Positions 7,367-17,264 of a stretch of DNA of 64,000 nucleotides are shown here, one piece after another. This DNA comes from Verrucomicrobiia bacterium. GTDB lineage: Bacteria; Patescibacteriota; Saccharimonadia; Saccharimonadales; Saccharimonadaceae. The position numbers were made by a program, and so were the translations under genes. The notes beneath the pieces were generated by a model, which saw nothing but the letters and a program-made list of their open reading frames with translations, searched no databases and had not been told where the DNA came from. The DNA lies in the NCBI GenBank assembly GCA_035629335.1, contig DASPIB010000001.1, positions 248,001 to 312,000 on the forward strand, given 5' to 3'. The number at the start of each line of letters is the position of its first letter. The stretch's first letter is position 1.

Positions 7367-9193
7367 ATGGCCAAAGACAAGAAGTTATCGACTAAAGAAT
7401 ACATCCGGGCGTTATGGGGTGTGGCCAGGCTAAGTGCTCGCACAGCACCGCTGGCGGTGAGCTTTAAGCTAGTAGGAATTGCCATAGAAGCGGCGCTGCC
7501 AATTGCAGTGACGTTTTTTGCGGCGGCGACCACCACTAAACTAGCCGAAGCTTTTGCCGGGAACGAAGCCGCTGGCGAGCAGGCGATTGTTTTTATTATC
7601 ATCACGGCGGCGTTGGGCTTATTTATGACGGCCTGGCAAAGTATTAATCAGTATGTGCAAGCGGTAATGCGCTACAAGATTGAAGCCCGGGTGAGCGATA
7701 TGATGTACGAGCATTTTTTGTCGCTTGACTTTTGGCAGTACGACGATAAAGATACCGCCGATCTTTATGATCGCGCGCAGAAGTTCAGCCAATTTTTTGC
7801 TTACATTTTCGACCGCTTATCGAGTATTTTGGTGCAGTTAGTCACGCTTATTTTTTCACTGGTAGCGCTCAGTTTGTTCCTACCGCTGCTCGCACTTTTT
7901 GCTCTCATCGCTGTAATTCCCGGCGTCTACATTCAATTTAAATTATCGCGGGCACAGGTGACGCACTGGAATAAAAATGTCGATGTCCGCCGCTCGAAAG
8001 CCTATATAGAATGGAACTTGCTGCAGCCTGGTAGTATTGCCGAGTTACGGCTTAACGGGCTGGTGCGCCACCTACTGCAGTTACGGGCAGGTTTACGCGA
8101 TAAAGACGAAAAAGAGCGCCTGCAGTATGAACGCCAGTTTATTGGCAAGCGTTTACTGGCCGACGTGTTAGAAGCCGCGACTGAACTCGGCGCCCTGCTC
8201 TGGATCGCCGGTCAAATTATTGCCCGGGCTCAGCCAATTGGGCAGTTTATTTACGTGCAACAGCTTATTTCACGGGCGATTGGTGGCGCGAATGCCTTTG
8301 TGTCGCAAATCAGCACCTTCGATGAAGACTTGGCAAACCTTTTTGATTACCAAAAATTTATGGATCTGCCCACCGCTAAAAAAGATGGCTTCAAGTTACG
8401 CACGGCGCCTGAAAGTATCACTTTTTCTAAGGTGTCGTTCCATTACCCACAACTGCAGCAGCCTGTGCTGCAAGATATTAGTTTTACTATTAAAAAAGGC
8501 CAGCATGTGGCGATTGTCGGCGAAAATGGTGCTGGCAAATCAACTCTCATTAAGCTACTAACCGGGCTGTACGAACCCATTAAAGGGCAGGTGCTTATTG
8601 ATGATCGACCTTTGACCCAAGTATCGACTGCTTCGTGGCACAAGCAACTGTCTGTTTTACGGCAAGAGTACCAAAAATATTCTTTTGCCGATATCCAAAA
8701 CAATGTTTATTTTGGTGATGTCAGCCAGCCGCTCGAAGAAGCCAAGCTGAGCCGGGCGCTAGAAAAAGCTGAAGCGGCAGAGTTTACCACCGAATTACCC
8801 CAAGGGCTAAAAACCTTGCCGAGCCCCTGGATGGAAGACGCCGATGGCAATAAGGGCACCGAGTTTTCCGGCGGGCAGTGGCAGCGAATTGCCCTGGCCA
8901 GGAGTTTTTACCGGAATGCGCCAATTGTTATTTTGGATGAGCCAACCAGTGCGATTGATGCGTTGGCCGAAGCCCGCATTTTTGCTCGCCTTTTCGCAAA
9001 AGACAATAAAAAAACCGTTATTACCATTAGTCACCGCTTGAGCACGGTTAAAAAGGCCGACCTGATCATTGTAATGAAACACGGCCGGATTGTAGAAAAC
9101 GGGACGCACGCTCAGCTGGCGCGCCAAAAAGGTGAGTACTACACTATGTTCCAATCGCAGCTTGAGGAAGATCAGACAAGCAAGAAGTTGTAA
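7367..9193 (+). CDS. ABC exporter, fused membrane and ATPase domains
   Basis: 608-aa half-transporter. Residues ~1-330 form a six-helix exporter domain and ~350-600 the ATPase, with Walker A GENGAGKST, signature FSGGQWQRIALARS, Walker B IVILDEPTSAID and H-loop ITISHRLS. It would work as a homodimer or with a partner. The membrane domain lacks the peptidase of bacteriocin exporters. The substrate is unknown; peptide or lipid export is usual for this family. ATG chosen as the first plausible start. Monocistronic. Confidence 0.88.
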   Translation: MAKDKKLSTKEYIRALWGVARLSARTAPLAVSFKLVGIAIEAALPIAVTFFAAATTTKLAEAFAGNEAAGEQAIVFIIITAALGLFMTAWQSINQYVQAVMRYKIEARVSDMMYEHFLSLDFWQYDDKDTADLYDRAQKFSQFFAYIFDRLSSILVQLVTLIFSLVALSLFLPLLALFALIAVIPGVYIQFKLSRAQVTHWNKNVDVRRSKAYIEWNLLQPGSIAELRLNGLVRHLLQLRAGLRDKDEKERLQYERQFIGKRLLADVLEAATELGALLWIAGQIIARAQPIGQFIYVQQLISRAIGGANAFVSQISTFDEDLANLFDYQKFMDLPTAKKDGFKLRTAPESITFSKVSFHYPQLQQPVLQDISFTIKKGQHVAIVGENGAGKSTLIKLLTGLYEPIKGQVLIDDRPLTQVSTASWHKQLSVLRQEYQKYSFADIQNNVYFGDVSQPLEEAKLSRALEKAEAAEFTTELPQGLKTLPSPWMEDADGNKGTEFSGGQWQRIALARSFYRNAPIVILDEPTSAIDALAEARIFARLFAKDNKKTVITISHRLSTVKKADLIIVMKHGRIVENGTHAQLARQKGEYYTMFQSQLEEDQTSKKL

Positions 9194-9273
9194 GTTTTTG
9201 CGGTAATCGGTATAGTGTGAGTTAAGCCTGTTCCAGGTTAGTTTTTGATTCGCTTGGAAGGAATTCTCTTGCG

Positions 9274-9627
9274 ATGACTGCAACGACCCTTCTTCACGTG
9301 TCGGCTCGAGCTGATGACGAAGGCTTTAACGCGTTGTACGGGCTTGAGCCGCCAGAGATTCGTTTGGCGTTTGGTGAGGCGATAACGCAGCACGACACCA
9401 CGAAGCCCAAGCCTGGCCTAAAGGAATTCGCCACATATTGTGAGGATGAGCTTGCATATCTCGTATTTAATTACGACATCACTGGGGAAAAGCCTAACCG
9501 ACGGATTGTCGTGAGTATCACCCAAGATGAAAGAGCGCTTTCCCTTGATGTAGAAGAAATTATGGCCAGCTGCCGCAAGTGGGCGACCGACCACGAGAAC
9601 ATCATTACCATCGAGCCGAGGGCGTGA
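9274..9627 (+). CDS. Hypothetical protein (117 aa), first of a coupled pair
   Basis: Small soluble acidic protein with two Cys (CEDE and SCRK). GGAAGGA lies about 11 nt before the ATG. Its last bases overlap the start region of the next gene (GTGA), so the two are probably co-translated. The segment VFNYDITGEKPNRRIVVSIT faintly resembles the protein at 4248. No family recognised. Confidence 0.6.
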   Translation: MTATTLLHVSARADDEGFNALYGLEPPEIRLAFGEAITQHDTTKPKPGLKEFATYCEDELAYLVFNYDITGEKPNRRIVVSITQDERALSLDVEEIMASCRKWATDHENIITIEPRA

Positions 9628-9632
9628 CGATC

Positions 9633-9998
9633 ATGAAGCGCTTTGAGAAGGTGGAGATTGTTTTTCGATCCGAGAACGAGCTGCGGAAGGTGGTGCCGCT
9701 TGACCTGCATCTTTCTCTGAAGAGATTGCTGCAGTTGCGGATTCCATTCCCAGAGTATCTCGGCGAGATTGGTGGCTTCCGAGCATTCGTGCAGTGCAAT
9801 TCCGGGGTGATGCTGCTGATCGTGAGCGCCCCTGAAGGGCTTAGTCTTTCAGAGGTAGAGCAGATTGAGCGCTGGGATGGGGTGAATCCGGAGGATCTTT
9901 GGCCACATCCATTCCAAAGCCTTACAGATTTGCGGGTGGCGATTGTGAATAACCGTCAAGCGGGCAAGCTTTGGCGAACTGGCATTACATTTGCCTAA
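9633..9998 (+). CDS. Hypothetical protein (121 aa), second of a coupled pair
   Basis: Mixed alpha/beta protein with a central hydrophobic strand (GVMLLIVSAPEG). The ATG at 9633 lies 10 nt after GAGGG; a GTG at 9624 overlapping the upstream TGA is an alternative. A strong terminator follows, so 9274-9998 is a closed two-gene unit. No family recognised. Confidence 0.6.
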   Translation: MKRFEKVEIVFRSENELRKVVPLDLHLSLKRLLQLRIPFPEYLGEIGGFRAFVQCNSGVMLLIVSAPEGLSLSEVEQIERWDGVNPEDLWPHPFQSLTDLRVAIVNNRQAGKLWRTGITFA

Positions 9999-10010
9999 GG
10001 AAGCTCAAAC

Positions 10011-10047
10011 GAGGTCATGTCCGGGACTGCCGGGTATGACCTCTTTT
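10011..10047 (+). terminator. Terminator of the 9274-9998 operon
   Basis: GAGGTCAT / ATGACCTC stem with an inner CGG/CCG pairing, directly followed by TTTT. Confidence 0.8.
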
Positions 10048-10077
10048 AATGCAAAATGAATAAACTAAAAAAATTAA

Positions 10078-10120
10078 AGCATCTTGTGTGGCAAGTGTAT
10101 GCTCGCCACACAAGATGCTG
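10078..10120 (-). terminator. Terminator of the 111-aa gene
   Basis: AGCATCTTGTGTGGC / GCCACACAAGATGCT, a 15-bp perfect stem. On the minus strand TTTAATTTTTTTAG follows. It faces the preceding plus-strand terminator. Confidence 0.85.
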
Positions 10121-10456
10121 TCACGCCAACTGGGGTTCAGGGGACGTAGGGAGCGGTGAAACGACCACCGAAACAGATGGTTGTTTCCTCTCCGGATGTT
10201 TCTGCGGTTCGGGAATGAAGTCGTAGCGATTTGGGTAGGCCTCGCGCCACAGATGAAGCAAGTTTTGGGCTGCTTCACCTGGCTCGCTGCGCAACAATCG
10301 CTCTACCTTTTCCCTATTACCGGCACGCACGGCCAGATGCAAGCCTGGCCAACGAGGGAACGCTTCCTTACAGGCTGCAAGAAACAGTTGCCCGATGATT
10401 GAGGCCGGGAAGTTCCGTACGGCCTCAACGTAGCCAGGTGGTTCTTCAGTGGCCAT
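10121..10456 (-). CDS. Hypothetical protein (111 aa)
   Basis: Residues ~5-75 are helical, with an ankyrin- or TPR-like flavour (PGLHLAVRAGNREKVERLLRS looks like one ankyrin-type helix pair). The tail is Pro-rich and disordered. AAGGAAGG sits 4-6 nt before the ATG. Own terminator. No confident family. Confidence 0.6.
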   Translation of the reverse strand: MATEEPPGYVEAVRNFPASIIGQLFLAACKEAFPRWPGLHLAVRAGNREKVERLLRSEPGEAAQNLLHLWREAYPNRYDFIPEPQKHPERKQPSVSVVVSPLPTSPEPQLA

Positions 10457-10514
10457 AGCCTTCCTTCCGCTTGGGCGGCGCCTAGCAATTATATCCGATA
10501 TTGGTAAATATTAA

Positions 10515-10565
10515 AAACTTATTAAAAATGGGGCTGTAGCAGACAGATTCGCCTGCTACAGCCCC
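10515..10565 (-). terminator. Terminator of the 182-aa membrane-anchored gene
   Basis: GGGGCTGTAGCAG / CTGCTACAGCCCC, a 13-bp perfect stem. Minus-strand TTTTTAATAAGTTTTT follows. Confidence 0.85.
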
Positions 10566-10573
10566 ACGCGCGA

Positions 10574-11122
10574 TCAGCTCGACGTCGGGTCCGAGCCACT
10601 GGTGGGCGGGCTCGACGTGTTGCCGGAACCAGAACTGCCACTGTCGCCGGGGTTCCAGCCACCATGGTGACCAGTTGAGCCCTGCGTCGGCTCGTTCACC
10701 CGCGGTTCGTAGTAGGTGCTGGGCGCTTCGTACGACCGCTCACGATCACCGTGGTGGACGTCAGGGTACGTGTGAGGAATCCTCTCGGGTCGGTCTTCAC
10801 GCATGAAGGGCGGCGGACCGAAGTCACGGCTGCTGTCACCGCGCGTTCCGGGGAAGTAGTCGTCATCGTACGGCCAGTCACCAGGGGCATGCACCTCGGA
10901 CGCTGCTCCGTGGCCATCGCCATCATGCGGTCGGCGCCTCGTGGATCGCTCGCCGCCGCGCCCTGAACGCCATGCGTCGGGGTGTCGGGAAGAGCGCGTC
11001 GGCCTCACGGAACGCTTGGGCTTGACAGCCTTCGGCCGCCCTCCCTTGATGAGACGGCGGCCGATCACAAACGTGATGGCCGCTACGAACAGAAGCACTA
11101 CCGCCCATCCCCATTCAGGCAT
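10574..11122 (-). CDS. Membrane-anchored disordered protein (182 aa)
   Basis: One N-terminal transmembrane helix (WGWAVVLLFVAAITFVIG) followed by a short Lys/Arg cluster and ~150 residues of low-complexity sequence rich in Arg, Asp, Gly, Ser, Pro and Tyr. The basic residues after the helix suggest that the long tail is cytoplasmic. AAGGA lies about 10 nt before the ATG. G+C is visibly higher than in the core genes. Function unknown. Confidence 0.6.
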   Translation of the reverse strand: MPEWGWAVVLLFVAAITFVIGRRLIKGGRPKAVKPKRSVRPTRSSRHPDAWRSGRGGERSTRRRPHDGDGHGAASEVHAPGDWPYDDDYFPGTRGDSSRDFGPPPFMREDRPERIPHTYPDVHHGDRERSYEAPSTYYEPRVNEPTQGSTGHHGGWNPGDSGSSGSGNTSSPPTSGSDPTSS

Positions 11123-11267
11123 GTTCTCATATCCTTTTCATCGGTGGATTCTGACGCTATTATTTATAGCACTTAATGAAAGTAAAGTCAACAACAATTA
11201 TATCTAAGTCATAGTTTGTCAAATGAATGACGCTATACTAACTAAAGCCGGTTTAACATTGTCTGAA

Positions 11268-11912
11268 CTAAGCGTTTGAAGGATCTATCTCAAGGCTAAT
11301 CGATTCTTTTTTGTCTACTTTTCCCTCAGAGGTAATGTGATACAGCAAAATATGACCAAGCGGCATTTCAACATCGGCAATAGCTGCTTCTTCAATGTCG
11401 TCGAGGTGTTTTATAAGCGCGCGGATTGAATTGCCGTGGGCCACCAGCAGAATATTTTTCCCAGCCTTGAGCTGAGGCATGATTTCAGCGTCAAAAAATG
11501 GCACCACCCGGCCATGGACGTCTTTGAGGGTTTCACCGCCTGGCACCGGGTAATCCCAGCCCCGCCGAATGCCCTTAAAAGCCTCTTCGCCAATTTCTTT
11601 TTGGACTTCCCATTTATTTTTGCCGGTAAGATGGCCGTAATCGCGCTCGTTAATTGCGCCGTGTTGGCGCCGTTCAAGATCGGTTTGGCCGTGGGCTTCA
11701 AGAATGCCCGCGAGCGTTTGGTGGGTGCGCCGCTGTTCGGAATGGTAAGCCACGTCAAAAGTAATACCCTGCAAGGCTTTGCCTAATAAACGGGCTTGTT
11801 CGTGTCCTTTTTCGCTCAGATCGACATCGGTAAGACCGGTCCATTTACCTAATAAGTTCCATTCAGATTCAGCGTGACGGCTGATAACAAGCATGCCAGT
11901 TTTCTTCTTCAT
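11268..11912 (-). CDS. gpmA: 2,3-bisphosphoglycerate-dependent phosphoglycerate mutase
   Basis: About 214 aa. Interconverts 3- and 2-phosphoglycerate. The phospho-accepting His is in SRHAESEWN (usual RHGES), the second catalytic His in VAHGNSIRAL, and INERDYGHLTGKNK is the GpmA signature. The ATG at 11912 is chosen because a CATAAT -10 ends 6 nt before it, giving a leaderless mRNA; the open frame further upstream belongs to another unit with its own terminator. Belongs functionally with eno, pyk, pgk and tpi nearby. Confidence 0.92.
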   Translation of the reverse strand: MKKKTGMLVISRHAESEWNLLGKWTGLTDVDLSEKGHEQARLLGKALQGITFDVAYHSEQRRTHQTLAGILEAHGQTDLERRQHGAINERDYGHLTGKNKWEVQKEIGEEAFKGIRRGWDYPVPGGETLKDVHGRVVPFFDAEIMPQLKAGKNILLVAHGNSIRALIKHLDDIEEAAIADVEMPLGHILLYHITSEGKVDKKESISLEIDPSNA

Positions 11913-11955
11913 GGCCCTATTATGGCTGAAAGTGAGCCAGGTCGCAAATTGTAAA

Positions 11956-11988
11956 GGCACCCCAAACCTTGAAGAAGGCTGGGGTGCC
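11956..11988 (-). terminator. Terminator of the 12373-11996 micro-operon
   Basis: GGCACCCCA / TGGGGTGCC stem. On the minus strand TTTACAATTT follows. Confidence 0.7.
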
Positions 11989-11995
11989 GGAGGTG

Positions 11996-12157
11996 CTAGC
12001 CGTGCATGGAAGTCCCCGGCGCAAGGGGCCAAGGATCTTCGCCTAGCGGCTTAGCCTCGGGGTCGATGATCGGCCCAGGGCGGCGTTTGACGGTAGGCGC
12101 ACTGTTCGGTGGCTCGGCGTCCTCCCGGTCGCTGGGCGGCGGGCCGTCCTGAGTCAA
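11996..12157 (-). CDS. Very small Pro-rich protein (53 aa), second gene of a micro-operon
   Basis: TTG start at 12157, 3 nt after the TAA of the upstream gene and preceded by AAGGAG, which lies inside that gene's last codons; stop TAG at 11996-11998. The product is charged and Pro-rich (starts MTQDGPPPSDRED, ends PGTSMHG) and looks disordered. Support comes from the ribosome site, the tight coupling and the terminator just downstream. Function unknown. Confidence 0.55.
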   Translation of the reverse strand: MTQDGPPPSDREDAEPPNSAPTVKRRPGPIIDPEAKPLGEDPWPLAPGTSMHG

Positions 12158-12160
12158 GGC

Positions 12161-12373
12161 TTACTCCTTCTCTGTATCTGCCGGCGGCAGCAAGGTCAGC
12201 CTGGCGTTACGCGGGAACAACTGTCCTCGACTCTTGATTCGCACTATGCCATCGATAGGCTGCCCGCTACCGTCGACGCAAGTGAGATCGGGGCGGTGTG
12301 CGCCATCAACGTACACCGCCTTAGGGCCGCCAGGCTCGATCACATAATTGTCAGGCTGGACTTCCTGATCCAT
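12161..12373 (-). CDS. Hypothetical small protein (70 aa), first gene of a micro-operon
   Basis: Beta-rich small protein (VIEPGGPKAVYVDGAHRP, VRIKSRGQLFPR) with one Cys. GAGGAGG immediately precedes the ATG at good spacing. Its last codons carry the ribosome site of the 53-aa gene. No family recognised. Confidence 0.6.
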   Translation of the reverse strand: MDQEVQPDNYVIEPGGPKAVYVDGAHRPDLTCVDGSGQPIDGIVRIKSRGQLFPRNARLTLLPPADTEKE

Positions 12374-12466
12374 CCGTCCTCCTCTGTAGGGCCAAACACT
12401 GCCATAGTATCACCCTAACGGTCGCGCTTCAAGAATTTACCCGTATCATTTTCTGTGCCATAGTAG

Positions 12467-13759
<1,293 letters not shown>

Positions 13760-13767
13760 GGAACTGC

Positions 13768-13805
13768 CTTCCTTGGGCGGAGCGGCTTTGATCCGCCCAA
13801 GGAAG
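13768..13805 (+). terminator. Hairpin after eno
   Basis: CTTCCTTGGGCGG / CCGCCCAAGGAAG, a 13-bp stem, 8 nt past the stop. No T-run, so it may protect the 3' end or terminate weakly. Confidence 0.55.
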
Positions 13806-13826
13806 TGTTACGGCTAGACTAAAGAA

Positions 13827-14033
13827 TCAGCTAGAAGACTTCTTGTCACCGCTAACTTTAGCGTTGTGTTCGCAGGTCGGGCATGGCTGGCCGCCAGGGC
13901 AGGGCTTCCCGTCCGCGCGCTTGTTGCACGAACCAGAGGCATTATGCTTACACTGGATGCGCCCATTGATGCAACTGGGGGTACCGCAGCCATCGCTTCC
14001 GCGAACCTGGCTTAACCGAACGCGTCGGGGCAT
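13827..14033 (-). CDS. Cys-rich mini-protein (68 aa)
   Basis: Seven Cys (positions 16, 21, 28, 36, 45, 51, 54) and two His in 68 residues, with CPGGQPCPTCEH near the end. A zinc-binding knuckle is likely. The N-terminus is Arg-rich (MPRRVRLSQVR), which may contact nucleic acid. GAGGAG precedes the ATG by about 7 nt. There is no signal peptide, so the Cys are more likely metal ligands than disulfides. Family unknown. Confidence 0.65.
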   Translation of the reverse strand: MPRRVRLSQVRGSDGCGTPSCINGRIQCKHNASGSCNKRADGKPCPGGQPCPTCEHNAKVSGDKKSSS

Positions 14034-14120
14034 TACATGCTCCTCACTGGTGTGCGTATACTTCGATCTATATTATATCATATATTTTAAAAATTATGCT
14101 TTCTCTTACCACCTCAGCGA

Positions 14121-14128
14121 TGTATACT
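14121..14128 (+). promoter_or_regulatory. Extended -10 of pyk
   Basis: TG-TATACT ends 9 nt before the ATG at 14138, so the mRNA should have almost no leader. No Shine-Dalgarno. Confidence 0.7.
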
Positions 14129-14137
14129 TATACAATC

Positions 14138-15556
14138 ATGAGCGTACTATTCAAAAGAACAAAGATCCTGGCAACTCTCGGGCCAGTCACGAGTAACAGA
14201 GAAACAATTGAGAAGCTTATTATTGGTGGGGTAAATGGCTTTCGGCTTAACTTTAGCCACGGTAGCCACGAAGAGCGCGATCAACAGATCCCCTGGATTC
14301 GTGAAGCCAGCAACAAGGTTGGCAAAACTGTAGCCATTCTGCAAGACCTACAAGGGCCAAAAATTCGCCTCGGTGAATTAAAAGAAGTCACGAATGTTAA
14401 GCAGGGCGACGAACTAACCTTGGCTTACGGTGCTACCCATAGCGGCAACACCATTCCGGTGCAATATAACCTGGCTGAAAAAGTAAAGTCGGGCGAACCG
14501 CTATATATTTTTGATGGTAAAGTTCGGACGACGGTAGTTGGCGTGGAGCAATCCGCTCAGGCCATCCGGGTGCGGGTTGAAAACGACGGTGTCCTTATGA
14601 GTCGCAAAGGTATTAACCTACCCGATACCGATTTTGGCGGCGATATTCTCACCGAAAAAGACCTAGCCGATATTGAATACGGTGTTCACCAAGATATAGA
14701 TTTTGTCGCCCTTAGCTTTGTGCAAACCGAGGCCGATATTGAACGACTCCGTGAGCTCCTAGAATCAAAGGGTTCAAAAGCCAAGGTCATTGCTAAAGTT
14801 GAAACCAAAGCCGCCATCGAGCCAGAAACACTCGAAGCGATTGTGAAAGCAAGCGACGGCGTGATGGTGGCACGAGGTGACTTAGCCGTTGAAGCTGGCG
14901 CCGAAGTAGTGCCGATTGTCCAGCGGCAAATCATAGGTTTGTGTCAAAAATACGGCAAATTAAGCATTGTGGCGACTCAAATGATGGCCAGCATGGTCGA
15001 TAACCCCGAGCCAACTCGAGCCGAAGTCAGCGACGTTGCCAACGCTGTTATTCAAGGGGCCGATACAGTCATGTTAAGCGACGAAACCGCCAACGGTCGT
15101 TACCCGCTTGAAACGGTAGCAGCCATGAAAAAGGTGATTTTACACACCCAAGAACACGCACCCGTGCGCCCCGTTTACTACAGCGAAGACCGAACCGACA
15201 TGCAGGATGCGATTAGCTCAGCAGCGGTCACGCTGGCTAGCCAAGTGGGCGCAACGGCAATTGTCGCCGAAACCAAGTCGGGCGTTACGGCCGAAAGCAT
15301 CGCCGCTCACCGGCCGTCGCTACCAATAATTAGCGTTACCAGCGAACCGCGCGTTGCCCAGCAGCTAGCACTCATGTACGCCAATAAAAGCTTCCTTCGA
15401 GAAGATGGCGAACGGGCAGGCTACGAACTGGCAAAAGAATTAAAAGCTAAAAATTACTTCGGTGAAACGGCAAATGTTACCGTTGTGCTGGTGAGCGGCC
15501 GCCAGCCTGGCCTGATTGGTGGTACCGACACTATTCGCGTTCGGGTACTTGAATAA
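14138..15556 (+). CDS. pyk: Pyruvate kinase
   Basis: 472 aa. Phosphoenolpyruvate + ADP to pyruvate + ATP. Visible: FRLNFSHGSHEER, the catalytic Lys in VIAKVETKAAIE, the metal/substrate loop MVARGDLAVEAGAE, and MMASMVDNPEPTRAEVSDVANAV. The C-terminal allosteric domain is present. The ATG at 14138 (MSVLFKRTKILATLGP) is preferred over upstream in-frame codons because the -10 lies between them. A terminator follows. Confidence 0.96.
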   Translation: MSVLFKRTKILATLGPVTSNRETIEKLIIGGVNGFRLNFSHGSHEERDQQIPWIREASNKVGKTVAILQDLQGPKIRLGELKEVTNVKQGDELTLAYGATHSGNTIPVQYNLAEKVKSGEPLYIFDGKVRTTVVGVEQSAQAIRVRVENDGVLMSRKGINLPDTDFGGDILTEKDLADIEYGVHQDIDFVALSFVQTEADIERLRELLESKGSKAKVIAKVETKAAIEPETLEAIVKASDGVMVARGDLAVEAGAEVVPIVQRQIIGLCQKYGKLSIVATQMMASMVDNPEPTRAEVSDVANAVIQGADTVMLSDETANGRYPLETVAAMKKVILHTQEHAPVRPVYYSEDRTDMQDAISSAAVTLASQVGATAIVAETKSGVTAESIAAHRPSLPIISVTSEPRVAQQLALMYANKSFLREDGERAGYELAKELKAKNYFGETANVTVVLVSGRQPGLIGGTDTIRVRVLE

Positions 15557-15575
15557 AGTCTCAAGAAAAGAAGGG

Positions 15576-15611
15576 CGCCCCGCCATGCAAACTGCAAGGC
15601 GGGGCGTTTTC
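15576..15611 (+). terminator. Terminator of pyk
   Basis: CGCCCCGCC / GGCGGGGCG stem followed by TTTT. It lies against the stop of the convergent hydrolase gene. Confidence 0.8.
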
Positions 15612-16497
15612 AGGATGCTAGACCAAGCAAGTCCAGCGCATGATCAATAGCAGTGCGCCACCTACCCGGGTGCTCGGCAAACGAAATGTGGGTCGTACCC
15701 GGAACAGTAATTGCGCGATCCGAGCTCAGACCGAAAGCATCCAACATTTTTTGGGTAGCGCTGTTCTGCACCTCCGTGTCTTGTGCTGAACGGAGCACCA
15801 CTGCGTTTACCTGAACGTATTTCTTCGCGGGTGGCGTCCGGTGAAAGGCCAGTGCCCGCACCTGATCGCAAACGCTGGAAAAAGGATACCGGTAACTGGC
15901 GGCGTTATTAGCCATGCGTACCGTATCGTTGCTATCTGCATCGTGCGGGAAATCGGGGACGGGGTCGCGCGTAAAAAGATGCTGCACAAAATTCTCGAAG
16001 TGGCCCGGCCACAACGCAACGGCTGCAACTCGCGCGGGCATTTCTAGGGCGAGGTCGCTGGCATCGGCCGGCACATCAACCGCTATAAATGACAGTTCCG
16101 GCACTTGCTGCCAGTGCTCGGAGATTACATCGATTAGTTTGAGCCCTACTTGACCGCCAATTGAAGCGCCAAAAACCAACAACTTCTTGCGGCTCCAGAC
16201 GTTCAGGCTGATGCCATCGAGGTAGTCTGCAAGCTGGGCAACAATTTCTGCGAGGTCAAAATGCACCGGATCATAGGTGACCACGACAACATTGCCAATT
16301 GCCCGAAAGCTTGCCCGAACTTGCTGCGTCTTCAAGTCGCCATCGGCTTTCATGCCGACCGCAACTACCGTTAGAAAATCGGACGGGCCGTTTGCCTCTA
16401 GTAGAAACCTGTTCCGCGTCGTTGGTAGGCGCGTTGCCAGGGCATTGCCGGTAAGTATGAGTCCGATAGCCGCTGCTAGCAGCGTGCGTCGACGCAT
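15610..16497 (-). CDS. Secreted alpha/beta-hydrolase-like protein
   Basis: 295 aa with an N-terminal export signal (MRRRTLLAAAIGLILTGNALA). Residues ~105-120 carry the nucleophile elbow GASIGG (G-x-S-x-G); the C-terminal GTTHISF can supply the catalytic His. An Asp for the triad is not certain. AAGGA lies about 9 nt before the ATG. Likely an exported or anchored esterase/lipase-type enzyme. The substrate is unknown; action on host lipids or envelope is only a guess. Confidence 0.7.
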   Translation of the reverse strand: MRRRTLLAAAIGLILTGNALATRLPTTRNRFLLEANGPSDFLTVVAVGMKADGDLKTQQVRASFRAIGNVVVVTYDPVHFDLAEIVAQLADYLDGISLNVWSRKKLLVFGASIGGQVGLKLIDVISEHWQQVPELSFIAVDVPADASDLALEMPARVAAVALWPGHFENFVQHLFTRDPVPDFPHDADSNDTVRMANNAASYRYPFSSVCDQVRALAFHRTPPAKKYVQVNAVVLRSAQDTEVQNSATQKMLDAFGLSSDRAITVPGTTHISFAEHPGRWRTAIDHALDLLGLAS

Positions 16498-16594
16498 GGG
16501 ACCACTTCCTTAACGAATACGTGTAAGGTACAGACTCAACAAACTACTTTTATCAGCAAAGGTTATTATATCATAAAAGCGAGAGTATTAAAGT

Positions 16595-16624
16595 GGGCAG
16601 GTAAAGTGTTAACTTCACCTGCCC
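16595..16624 (-). terminator. Hairpin after the 187-aa gene
   Basis: GGGCAGGT / ACCTGCCC stem just past the stop at 16633, followed on the minus strand by ACTTTAATAC. Confidence 0.6.
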
Positions 16625-16632
16625 TGGGTTGC

Positions 16633-17196
16633 TTACTGCCAGCCTTCTGGCACTCGATTGGTTACGGTGTCGAGTTCAAATGGCTCGCCGTACTGGCTGG
16701 GTAGCTCTGGAACGAGTGCGTGAGTGTTCCAAAATGCCAGCGACTCTTCTCGTGCCGCTGAGCTTTTTTGTGCGATCGGGCTGAACGGCTCTACCGGTGC
16801 TGCTTCGCCGAAGTAGGCGGTGAGCAAGCGGTAATAATCTGTTCCGTATACCCGCTTGACTACCACCGTTAGGAGGGTGGTCTTGCGGCAGGTCGCCCCG
16901 AAGCTGAACTTCGATAGCCCTTGCCTACCCGGCCTCCGGGCGAAGAAAACAACGTCCGAAGAAGTAACCGGCACGCATGTCGCCATACCAATAACTTCGC
17001 CAAAGTCGATTGTTTGCTTGACAAACCTTTCTGGGGTTTTGTCTGGCATTCCAAGATGCTTGAGGGCGACTTGTAAGTACCGCTCAGTACCCTGGTGAAT
17101 GTGGGAACCCTTTTCAATGACATGGTGTCCGGTAGCTAATCTTCCAATCACCGTTCCTCGTTCCCTGACCAAAGGTTTTGACAACAGATCAAGCAC
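16633..17196 (-). CDS. Hypothetical protein (187 aa)
   Basis: Soluble mixed alpha/beta protein starting at a GTG. A TATAAT -10 lies 17 nt upstream and there is no clear ribosome site. Features: GTVIGRLATGHHVIEKG near the N-terminus and a Cys at each end of a central beta-rich stretch. No recognised family or catalytic motif. Own hairpin downstream. Confidence 0.55.
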   Translation of the reverse strand: MLDLLSKPLVRERGTVIGRLATGHHVIEKGSHIHQGTERYLQVALKHLGMPDKTPERFVKQTIDFGEVIGMATCVPVTSSDVVFFARRPGRQGLSKFSFGATCRKTTLLTVVVKRVYGTDYYRLLTAYFGEAAPVEPFSPIAQKSSAAREESLAFWNTHALVPELPSQYGEPFELDTVTNRVPEGWQ

Positions 17197-17264
17197 ATAG
17201 AATATAATAAATCATTATAGTCATATGTCAACTATCTGCATTGATCAGTCAGGGATAGCGGGTA

